The notes beneath the pieces were generated by a model that saw only the letters and a program-made list of their open reading frames with translations, was not told the DNA's origin and ran no database searches. The position numbers and the translations under genes are program-made. A stretch of DNA of 64,000 nt from contig NZ_AP023189.1 in the NCBI RefSeq assembly GCF_012767755.2, positions 6,642,501 through 6,706,500 of the forward strand, written 5' to 3'. Below are positions 1 to 6,826 of this stretch, in pieces. The DNA is from Pseudomonas tohonis (lineage in GTDB: Bacteria; Pseudomonadota; Gammaproteobacteria; Pseudomonadales; Pseudomonadaceae). Every line of letters starts with the position of its first letter. The stretch's first letter is position 1.

Positions 1-940
1 CCCACTCGGCCGTCGTCTTGAACACGGTCGCCTGGCGGATCAGCGGGATCAGCTCGGCACGATTCGCCACTCGCGCCTTGTTGGAAGAAAAACGCGGGTC
101 GTCGGCCCACTCCCGGTGGCCGGCGACCTCGCAGAACTTGCGGAACTGCCCATCGTTGCCAACGGTGAGGATGAAATCCCCATCCGCGGTGGGGAAGTCC
201 TGATACGGCACGATGTTGGGATGGGCATTGCCCAGCCGGCGAGGCGCGTTACCCGTGGTGAGGTAGTTCATCGCCTGGTTCGCCAGGCAAGCCACCTGCA
301 CATCCAGCAGCGCCATGTCGATGTGCTGCCCACGCCCGGTCGTAGCGCGCGCGGTCAATGCAGCGAGGATGGCGACGGAGGAATACAGCCCCGTGAGGAT
401 ATCGGTCAGCGCCACGCCCACCTTCACCGGCCCGGCTCCCTCCTCGGCATCCGAACGCCCGGTCAGGCTCATCAGCCCACCCAGCCCCTGGATCATGAAG
501 TCGTAACCCGCGCGCTTGGCGTAGGGCCCGAACTGGCCGAAACCGGTGATGGAGCAATAGATAAGGCGCGGGTTGATCACCTTCAGGGATTCGTAGTCCA
601 GCCCATAGGCCGCCAGCCCACCCACCTTGAAGTTCTCGATGAGGATGTCCGACTCCGCCGCCAGCTTGCGCACCAGCGCCTGCCCCTCGGCCTGGGTGAA
701 GTCGATGGTCACCGACTGCTTGTTGCGGTTCGCGGAAAGGAAGTACGCCGCCTCGCTGGTATCCCGGCCATCGGCGTCCTTCAGATAGGGCGGGCCCCAG
801 GAGCGGGTGTCGTCCCCGGCCCCCGGTCGCTCGACCTTGATCACCTCGGCACCGAGGTCGGCGAGTATCTGCCCGGCCCAGGGCCCGGCCAGCACACGGG
901 AAAGATCGAGCACGCGGATATGCGAAAGGGCACCGGCCAT
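1..940 (-). CDS. CaiB/BaiF family CoA-transferase, partial (runs off the left edge)
   Basis: Class III CoA-transferase. The N-terminus (MAGALSHIRVLDLSRVLAGP, then GADLGAEVIKVE-like spacing and NRNKQSVTID) is typical of the family, and GRGQHIDMALLD near residue 220 lies where the family has its conserved region. About 313 of the usual 400 residues are inside the window; the C-terminus is outside. The start is the ATG at 940, preceded by AAGGAG-like purines. It lies 70 bases downstream of gcdH on the same strand, so the likely job is succinyl-CoA:glutarate CoA-transfer, which makes glutaryl-CoA for GcdH in lysine/glutarate breakdown. The family is clear; the substrate is inferred from context. 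Confidence 0.88.
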   Translation of the reverse strand, partial: MAGALSHIRVLDLSRVLAGPWAGQILADLGAEVIKVERPGAGDDTRSWGPPYLKDADGRDTSEAAYFLSANRNKQSVTIDFTQAEGQALVRKLAAESDILIENFKVGGLAAYGLDYESLKVINPRLIYCSITGFGQFGPYAKRAGYDFMIQGLGGLMSLTGRSDAEEGAGPVKVGVALTDILTGLYSSVAILAALTARATTGRGQHIDMALLDVQVACLANQAMNYLTTGNAPRRLGNAHPNIVPYQDFPTADGDFILTVGNDGQFRKFCEVAGHREWADDPRFSSNKARVANRAELIPLIRQATVFKTTAEW

Positions 941-972
941 GGAATCACCCAAAGGAGAAGGAAGGACAGGCA

Positions 973-1000
973 CCACTCCCTCTATATATAGAGGGAGTGG
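973..1000. promoter_or_regulatory. Perfect 28-base palindrome between gcdH and the CoA-transferase gene
   Basis: The arms 973-986 (CCACTCCCTCTATA) and 987-1000 are exact reverse complements. In RNA this is an 11-bp stem with an AUAUAU loop. It sits in the 70-base gap of a presumed two-gene operon and no T-run follows on the minus strand, so an mRNA processing or stability element, or a protein-binding palindrome, is more likely than an intrinsic terminator. Confidence 0.6.
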
Positions 1001-1010
1001 CAACTCCGGA

Positions 1011-2192
1011 TCAGAAGAACGCCTGGATACCGGTCTGCGCGCGACCGAGGATCAGCGCATGCACGTCGTGGGTCCCCTCGTAGGTGTTGACCACCTCCAG
1101 GTTCACCAGGTGACGGGCGATGCCGAACTCGTCGGAAATCCCGTTGCCGCCCAGCATGTCGCGGGCCAGGCGGGCGATCTCCAGCGCCTTGCCGCAGCTG
1201 TTGCGCTTCATGATCGAGGTGATCTCCACCGCAGCGGTGCCTTCATCCTTCATGCGACCCAGGCGCAGGCAACCCTGCAGGGCCAGGGTGATCTCGGTCT
1301 GCATATCGGCCAGCTTCTTCTGGATCAACTGGTTGGCCGCCAGCGGGCGACCGAACTGGTGGCGGTCCAGCACATACTGGCGCGCGGTGTGCCAGCAGAA
1401 CTCGGCGGCACCCAGGGCGCCCCAGGAAATGCCATAGCGTGCGGAGTTCAGGCAGGTGAACGGCCCCTTCAGGCCACGCACCTCGGGGAAGATGTTCTCC
1501 TCGGGGACGAACACGTTATCCATCACGATCTCACCGGTGATGGACGCCCGCAGGCCCACCTTGCCGTGGATGGCCGGTGCGCTCAGGCCTTCCCAGCCCT
1601 TCTCCAGCACGAAGCCGCGGATATCGCCGGCATCGTCCTTGCCCCAGACCACGAAGACGTCGGCGATCGGGCTGTTGGTGATCCACATCTTGCTGCCGGT
1701 CAGGCGGTAGCCGCCCTCCACCTTGCGCGCGCGGGTGATCATCGAGCCCGGGTCGGAACCGTGGTTCGGCTCGGTCAGGCCGAAGCAGCCGATCCACTCG
1801 CCACTGGCCAGCTTCGGCAGGTACTTCTGCTTCTGCGCCTCGCTGCCGAATTCGTTGATCGGCACCATCACCAGGGACGACTGCACGCTCATCATCGAGC
1901 GATAGCCGGAGTCGACGCGCTCCACCTCGCGGGCGATCAGCCCATAGCACACATAGTTCAGGCCGCTGCCGCCGTACTCCGCCGGGATGGTCGCGCCCAG
2001 CAGGCCGACCTCACCCATCTCGCGGAAGATCGCCGGATCGGTCTTTTCATGGCGGAAGGCTTCCAGCACGCGGGGCGCCAGCTTGTCCTGGGCGAACTGC
2101 TCGGCGCTGTCGCGCACCATGCGCTCCTCTTCCGTCAGTTGCTGGTCCAGCAGCAGCGGGTCGATCCAGTTGAAAGCAGCTTTGGCAGCCAT
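1011..2192 (-). CDS. gcdH: Glutaryl-CoA dehydrogenase
   Basis: 393-residue FAD acyl-CoA dehydrogenase that oxidises and decarboxylates glutaryl-CoA to crotonyl-CoA. It has the family motif [15 protein letters not shown] near residue 137 and the catalytic-base region TYEGTHDVH with Glu at about residue 372, which marks the glutaryl/short-chain branch. Length fits the family. I chose the ATG at 2192 ([15 protein letters not shown]), with AGGA upstream; an upstream in-frame ATG at 2252 would add about 20 unconserved residues. It is divergent from a LysR gene and is followed by the CoA-transferase, the arrangement known for glutarate catabolism in Pseudomonas. Confidence 0.96.
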   Translation of the reverse strand: MAAKAAFNWIDPLLLDQQLTEEERMVRDSAEQFAQDKLAPRVLEAFRHEKTDPAIFREMGEVGLLGATIPAEYGGSGLNYVCYGLIAREVERVDSGYRSMMSVQSSLVMVPINEFGSEAQKQKYLPKLASGEWIGCFGLTEPNHGSDPGSMITRARKVEGGYRLTGSKMWITNSPIADVFVVWGKDDAGDIRGFVLEKGWEGLSAPAIHGKVGLRASITGEIVMDNVFVPEENIFPEVRGLKGPFTCLNSARYGISWGALGAAEFCWHTARQYVLDRHQFGRPLAANQLIQKKLADMQTEITLALQGCLRLGRMKDEGTAAVEITSIMKRNSCGKALEIARLARDMLGGNGISDEFGIARHLVNLEVVNTYEGTHDVHALILGRAQTGIQAFF

Positions 2193-2302
2193 GAAGGAAT
2201 CCTCGGTATGCGGTGGATGCGGAACGGGTCGCGCCCGTCTTGTCGTATGCATTCATCCTAGACAGTGCCGGCCGCCAGGGGCAAACGAGGATTTCGCACC
2301 CT

Positions 2303-2336
2303 CTTGTGCTAATTTCTCACTCCGAAATCGCACAAG
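2303..2336. promoter_or_regulatory. Candidate LysR-type operator between gcdH and its regulator
   Basis: Nested inverted repeat: outer arms CTTGTGC (2303-2309) and GCACAAG (2330-2336), inner arms ATTTC and GAAAT around TCACTCC. It lies in the 184-base divergent intergenic region where a LysR regulator would be expected to bind. Binding is inferred. Confidence 0.5.
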
Positions 2337-2376
2337 CCGCCGTTTACGCCAGTCAATTGTGAGGCAGAGGTACAGC

Positions 2377-3285
2377 ATGCGCCGCAAGATCCCCAGCACC
2401 AGTGCCTTGATCGCCTTCGAATCCGCCGCGCGGCACCAGAGCTTCACCAAGGCCGCCGAAGAACTGGCCCTGACCCAGAGCGCCGTCTGCCGGCAGATCG
2501 GCGGGCTGGAGGAATTCCTCGGCCTGGAACTGTTCCGCCGCTCGCGCCGGGGCGTGAAGCTCACCGAGGCCGGCCTCGCCTACTCCCGCCGCATCGCCAC
2601 CCAGCTCGACGCCGTGGAGCGCGACACCCTCGCCGTGATGGGCCAGCAGGGCGCGATGGCCATCGAACTGGCCGTGGTGCCCACCTTCGGCACGCAATGG
2701 CTGGTTCCCCGGCTGGCGGACTTCCAGCGCCTGCACCCGGAAGTGACGGTCAACCTCACCAACCGCACCCGCCCCTTCCTCTTCGCCGACACCGCCTTCG
2801 ATGCCGCGCTCTACTTCGGCGACGCCGACTGGTCGGGCACCGAATCCCACTTCCTCATGCACGAGCACTCGGTGCCGGTGTGCAGCCCGCGCCTGCTGGG
2901 CGGCCGCACGCGCCTCAGCGCCAGCGAGATCGCCGGCCTTCCGTTGCTGCAACAGACCACCCGCCCCTACGCCTGGCGCCAGTGGTTCGGCTCCCTCGGC
3001 CTCAATGTCCCGCGTGACATGAGCGGCCCGCGCTACGAACTCTTCTCCATGCTCGCCCAGGCCGCCACCCACGAGATGGGCATCGCCCTCATCCCGCCCT
3101 TCCTCATCCAGCGCGAACTGGCTGACGGCAGCCTGGTCACCGCGCTGGACCACAGCTTCCGCAGCGACAAGGCCTATTACCTGATCATCCCCGAACGCAA
3201 GGTCGAATCCGCCGCCCTGGGCGCCTTCCGCGACTGGCTGGTGGAAGCCGCGTGCCTCTATCGCCAGCAGGCCGGCCAGGACTGA
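2377..3285 (+). CDS. gcdR: LysR-family regulator, probable regulator of glutarate catabolism (GcdR-like)
   Basis: 302-residue LysR-type protein: N-terminal winged HTH (FESAARHQSFTKAAEELALT, then QSAVCRQIGGLEEFLG) at about residues 8-60, followed by a periplasmic-binding-like effector domain to the C-terminus. The start is the ATG at 2377 with GAGGCAGAGG upstream; a longer in-frame extension from 1987 would overlap gcdH and is not conserved in type. Divergent from gcdH with a 184-base gap holding an inverted repeat, so it is probably the local activator, with glutarate or glutaryl-CoA a plausible effector (inference). Confidence 0.9.
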   Translation: MRRKIPSTSALIAFESAARHQSFTKAAEELALTQSAVCRQIGGLEEFLGLELFRRSRRGVKLTEAGLAYSRRIATQLDAVERDTLAVMGQQGAMAIELAVVPTFGTQWLVPRLADFQRLHPEVTVNLTNRTRPFLFADTAFDAALYFGDADWSGTESHFLMHEHSVPVCSPRLLGGRTRLSASEIAGLPLLQQTTRPYAWRQWFGSLGLNVPRDMSGPRYELFSMLAQAATHEMGIALIPPFLIQRELADGSLVTALDHSFRSDKAYYLIIPERKVESAALGAFRDWLVEAACLYRQQAGQD

Positions 3286-3394
3286 GTCCACACGCCCGCC
3301 ACTGTCACGCAAAGTAGCAGCCCGCCAGGCCGTATCGCCCCGCCCGCCCTTCGTCGCCCTGAAAAGCCCCCGCGCAGGCCCGCGCGGGCGATGG

Positions 3395-3414
3395 CATCAC
3401 CCACCCGGGTGATG
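3395..3414. promoter_or_regulatory. Hairpin in the gap between the LysR gene and the DUF1302 gene
   Basis: Arms CATCACCC (3395-3402) and GGGTGATG (3407-3414) pair perfectly around a 4-base loop. The position could be the end of the LysR transcript or an upstream element of the DUF1302 gene. No T-run follows. The rest of the 213-base gap shows no gene. Confidence 0.35.
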
Positions 3415-3498
3415 GGTGAAATCGCCCGTTCAGGCAGTTATGGGCAGACTTTCGGCTGATTAGCATGAGGCCTCCTTCATCCTTCACTGGAGAGCCGC

Positions 3499-5265
3499 AT
3501 GACAACAAGAACAATGCGCGGAATCTTCCGGCCGCACGCGCTGGCCGCCGCCGTGGCACTGGGATTCACCGCCCCCTCGTTCGCCGTCACCTTCAACATC
3601 GGGGAGATAGAAGCGCAGTTCGACTCATCGCTGTCGGTCGGCGCGAGCTGGGGCACCCGCGCGCCGGACCCGGAATTCATCTCCGTCGCCAGCGGTGGCG
3701 AAGCGCTCTCGCGCACCTCCGACGACGGCCGTCTCAACTTCAAGAAGGGCGAGACCTTCTCGAAGATCTTCAAGGGCATCCATGACCTCGAACTGAAGTA
3801 CGGCGACACCGGCGTCTTCATCCGCGGCAAGTACTGGTACGACTTCGAGCTGAAGGACGAGCACCGCGAGTTCTACGACATCGACGACCACAACCGCAAA
3901 GAGGGCGCCAAGTCCTCGGGCGCGCAGATCCTCGACGCCTTCATCTACCACAACTACAACCTGGGCGACCTGCCCGGCAGCGTACGCGTCGGCAAGCAGG
4001 TGGTCAGCTGGGGCGAAAGCACCTTCATCGGCAACTCGATCAACAGCATCAACCCCATCGACGTCGCCGCCTTCCGCCGTCCCGGCGCCGAGATCAAGGA
4101 AGGCCTCATCCCGGTCAACATGATCTACGTCTCCCAGAGCCTGACCGACAGCCTCTCGGCAGAAGCCTTCTACCAGCTGGAGTGGGACCAGACGGTCGCC
4201 GACAACTGCGGCACCTTCTTCTCCACCTCCGACGTGGTCGCCGACGGCTGCACCGACCGCCTCATCGTCAACGGCCCCGACCTGCCGCCCGGCGTCTCCA
4301 CCAACACCGGCGCCACCCTCTACATCCCCCGCGCCGGCGACAAGGACGCCCGCGACAGCGGCCAGTTCGGCGTCGCCCTGCGCTGGTTCGTGCCGGAGTT
4401 CAACGACACCGAGTTCGGCGCCTATGCGATGAACTACCACAGCCGCGGGCCGGTGTTCAGCACCATCCGCACCACCACCCCGAGCCTGGCGGTCATCCCC
4501 GGCGCGCCGGGTGCCCGCTACTTCATCGAATACCCCGAGGACATCCGCCTCTACGGCGTGAGCTTCCAGACCAACATCGAAGGCACCTCGGTCGCCGGCG
4601 AGCTCAGCTTCCGCCCCAACATGCCGCTGCAGCTCAACAGCACCGACCTGTCCTTCGCCGCCCTGGCCGTCCCCTCCTCGCCGATCTTCGAAAGCGGCCA
4701 CGGCAGCAACACCGCCGGCGCCATCCTCCACGGCTACGAGCGCAAGCCCGTCACCCAGGCCCAGGTCACCGCCACCCAGTTCGTCGACCAGGTCATGGGC
4801 GCCAGCCGCCTGACCCTGGTGGCCGAGGTCGGCTACAACCACATCGGCGGCCTCGACGACGACATGGGCTCGCTGCGCTACGGCCGCGACCCGATCTACG
4901 GCCCCGGCCAGCTCTCCTCGCAAGCCACCTGCCTGGCGCTCACCGCCACCAGCCCGGCCCAGCGCGAGTGCAACGACAAGGGCTTCTACACCAGCAGCTC
5001 CTGGGGCTACCGCGCCCGCGCCGCCCTGGACTACAGCAACGTCTTCGCCGGCATCAACCTCACCCCCAGCCTCGCCTGGTCCCATGACGTCGACGGCTAC
5101 GGCCCCAACTTCAACGAAGGCAGCAAGGCCATCAGCCTCGGCCTCAACGCCGAATACCAGAACACCTACACCGCCAGCCTCAGCTACACCGACTTCTTCG
5201 GCGGCCACTACAACACCACCACTGACCGCGACTTCATCGCCCTCAGTTTCGGCCTGAACTTCTGA
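3499..5265 (+). CDS. DUF1302 family outer-membrane protein
   Basis: 588 residues. A signal peptide (about residues 1-29, ending APSFA) is followed by a protein rich in alternating aromatic/polar beta segments that ends ALSFGLNF with a terminal Phe, as in beta-barrels. The sequence type (FNIGEIEAQFDSSLSVGASW; GKQVVSWGES) is the DUF1302 family. The gene is preceded by a good SD (ACTGGAGAG) and followed 25 bases later by a DUF1329 gene; the two families commonly occur together beside lipid- or sterol-related genes. The role is probably uptake or export of a hydrophobic compound (inference). An A-rich Hfq/Crc-type motif lies in the first codons. Confidence 0.88.
   Translation: MTTRTMRGIFRPHALAAAVALGFTAPSFAVTFNIGEIEAQFDSSLSVGASWGTRAPDPEFISVASGGEALSRTSDDGRLNFKKGETFSKIFKGIHDLELKYGDTGVFIRGKYWYDFELKDEHREFYDIDDHNRKEGAKSSGAQILDAFIYHNYNLGDLPGSVRVGKQVVSWGESTFIGNSINSINPIDVAAFRRPGAEIKEGLIPVNMIYVSQSLTDSLSAEAFYQLEWDQTVADNCGTFFSTSDVVADGCTDRLIVNGPDLPPGVSTNTGATLYIPRAGDKDARDSGQFGVALRWFVPEFNDTEFGAYAMNYHSRGPVFSTIRTTTPSLAVIPGAPGARYFIEYPEDIRLYGVSFQTNIEGTSVAGELSFRPNMPLQLNSTDLSFAALAVPSSPIFESGHGSNTAGAILHGYERKPVTQAQVTATQFVDQVMGASRLTLVAEVGYNHIGGLDDDMGSLRYGRDPIYGPGQLSSQATCLALTATSPAQRECNDKGFYTSSSWGYRARAALDYSNVFAGINLTPSLAWSHDVDGYGPNFNEGSKAISLGLNAEYQNTYTASLSYTDFFGGHYNTTTDRDFIALSFGLNF
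3504..3514 (+). promoter_or_regulatory. A-rich Hfq/Crc-type (AANAANAA) motif at the DUF1302 start
   Basis: AACAAGAACAA in codons 2-6 satisfies AANAANAA in two overlapping registers. In Pseudomonas this motif at a translation start is the known target of Hfq/Crc catabolite repression. Function here is inferred. Confidence 0.45.
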
Positions 5266-5290
5266 TCAACGACCGCATAGGACTCGCACA

Positions 5291-6661
5291 ATGAGAACCA
5301 CAAGAATCCTGCAAGGCGGTGTGCTGGCCCTCAGCCTGCTGGCCGCCACCGTGATGGCCGCGGTATCGCCCGACGAGGCCGCCAAGCTCGGCACCAGCCT
5401 CACCCCGCTGGGCGCCGAGAAGGCCGGCAATGCCGATGGCAGCATCCCCGAATGGACCGGCGGCCTGCCCAAGAACGCGGCCGCCATCGACGCCAACGGC
5501 TTCCTCGGCGACCCCTTCGCCAGCGAGAAGCCGCTGTTCACCATCACCGCCGCCAACGCCGCGCAGTACAAGGACAAGCTCTCCGAAGGCCAGCTGGCGA
5601 TGTTCAAGCGCTACCCCGAGACCTACAAGATCCCGGTCTACACCACCCACCGCACCGCCGCCGCGCCGGACGCCATCTACGCCGCCGCCAAGCAGAGCGC
5701 CCTCAACACCCAGCCGGTGGACGGCGGCAACGGCCTGTCCAACTTCGCCGCCAGCCACTACTACGCCTTCCCGATTCCCAAGGACGGCGTCCAGGTGCTG
5801 TGGAACCACATCACCCGCTACCGTGGCGGCAACGCCCGGCGCCTGGTGGTGCAGGTCACCCCGCAGACCAACGGCTCCTTCTCCCCGGTGCAGTTCCAGG
5901 ACGAAGTCGCCTTCCCCGGCGACATGAGTGACCTCGACCAGGACAAGGCCGCCAACATCCTCCTCTACTTCAAGCAGCGGGTCCTCGCGCCCTCGCGCCT
6001 GGCCGGCAACGTGCTGCTGGTCCACGAGACCATCGACCAGGTCAAGGAGCCGCGCCTGGCGTGGATCTACAACGCCGGCCAGCGCCGCGTGCGCCGGGCG
6101 CCGCAGGTCGCCTACGACGGCCCCGGCACCGCCGCCGACGGCATGCGCACCGCCGACAACTTCGACATGTTCTCCGGCGCGCCCGATCGCTACGACTGGA
6201 AGCTCATCGGCAAGAAGGAGATGTACATCCCCTACAACAGCTACAAGCTCGATTCCACCTCCCTCAAGTACAAGGACATCGTCCAGGCCGGCCACATCAA
6301 CCAGGACCTGACCCGCTACGAGCTGCACCGCGTCTGGGAAGTCGAGGCCACGCTGAAATCCGGCGAACGCCACATCTACGCCAAGCGCCACATGTACATC
6401 GATGAAGACAGCTGGCAGGTCGCCCTGGTGGATCACTACGACGGTCGCGGCCAGCTGTGGCGCGTCGGCGAAGGCCACGCCGAGTACCACTACGGCCAGC
6501 AGGTTTCCGGCTACACCCTGGAAGCCCTGTACGACATCATCGCCGGCCGCTACATCGCCCTGGGCCTGAAGAACGAGGAGAAACACGGCACCGAATTCGG
6601 CTTCAAGGCCAGCGGCGCCGACTACACCCCGGCCGCCCTGCGCAACGCCGGCATCCGCTGA
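5291..6661 (+). CDS. DUF1329 family exported protein
   Basis: 456 residues with a signal peptide (about 1-23, ending AATVMA) and the DUF1329 opening VSPDEAAKLGTSLTPLGAEK followed by GSIPEWTGG. Members are periplasmic or outer-membrane associated, thought to have an LolB/LolA-like fold, and to work with DUF1302 partners. The start is the ATG at 5291, 25 bases after the DUF1302 stop, with TAGGACTC as the SD. It is co-transcribed with DUF1302, so a shared envelope transport role is likely. No enzymatic motif is seen. A 10-bp GC hairpin (6677-6701) follows. Confidence 0.88.
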   Translation: MRTTRILQGGVLALSLLAATVMAAVSPDEAAKLGTSLTPLGAEKAGNADGSIPEWTGGLPKNAAAIDANGFLGDPFASEKPLFTITAANAAQYKDKLSEGQLAMFKRYPETYKIPVYTTHRTAAAPDAIYAAAKQSALNTQPVDGGNGLSNFAASHYYAFPIPKDGVQVLWNHITRYRGGNARRLVVQVTPQTNGSFSPVQFQDEVAFPGDMSDLDQDKAANILLYFKQRVLAPSRLAGNVLLVHETIDQVKEPRLAWIYNAGQRRVRRAPQVAYDGPGTAADGMRTADNFDMFSGAPDRYDWKLIGKKEMYIPYNSYKLDSTSLKYKDIVQAGHINQDLTRYELHRVWEVEATLKSGERHIYAKRHMYIDEDSWQVALVDHYDGRGQLWRVGEGHAEYHYGQQVSGYTLEALYDIIAGRYIALGLKNEEKHGTEFGFKASGADYTPAALRNAGIR

Positions 6662-6676
6662 CCCACCCGCTCCACC

Positions 6677-6701
6677 CGCGCCCCGGCATGTCCGGGGCGC
6701 G
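6677..6701 (+). terminator. GC-rich hairpin after the DUF1302-DUF1329 pair
   Basis: Arms CGCGCCCCGG (6677-6686) and CCGGGGCGCG (6692-6701) pair perfectly around CATGT. There is no U-tract, so it may be a weak terminator or a 3' stabiliser. Confidence 0.4.
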
Positions 6702-6801
6702 TGCGTTCCGGGGCTGCGTTATGGCGCACAATCATTCGCGGCCATAGCGCTTCACCTGCCGCTGCCTTGGGTCTAGTCTCAATGACCACGGTTCATCCCA
6801 T

Positions 6802-6809
6802 AACAACAA
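6802..6809 (+). promoter_or_regulatory. A-rich Hfq/Crc-type motif before the MalT-like regulator
   Basis: AACAACAA fits AANAANAA and lies 17 bases before the chosen ATG at 6827, and within the coding region if translation begins at 6782. Such a site would put the regulator under catabolite repression; inferred. Confidence 0.45.
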
Positions 6810-6826
6810 CATCCGCGAGAACCGCC

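Noticed and set aside
1987..2376. N-terminal extension of the LysR (gcdR) frame
   Set aside because: It is open only because of codon bias, runs inside gcdH on the other strand, and the LysR HTH begins normally at the ATG 2377.
3625..5208. 527-codon minus-strand frame across the DUF1302 gene
   Set aside because: Val/Ala/Gly/Asp-rich shadow with no domain.
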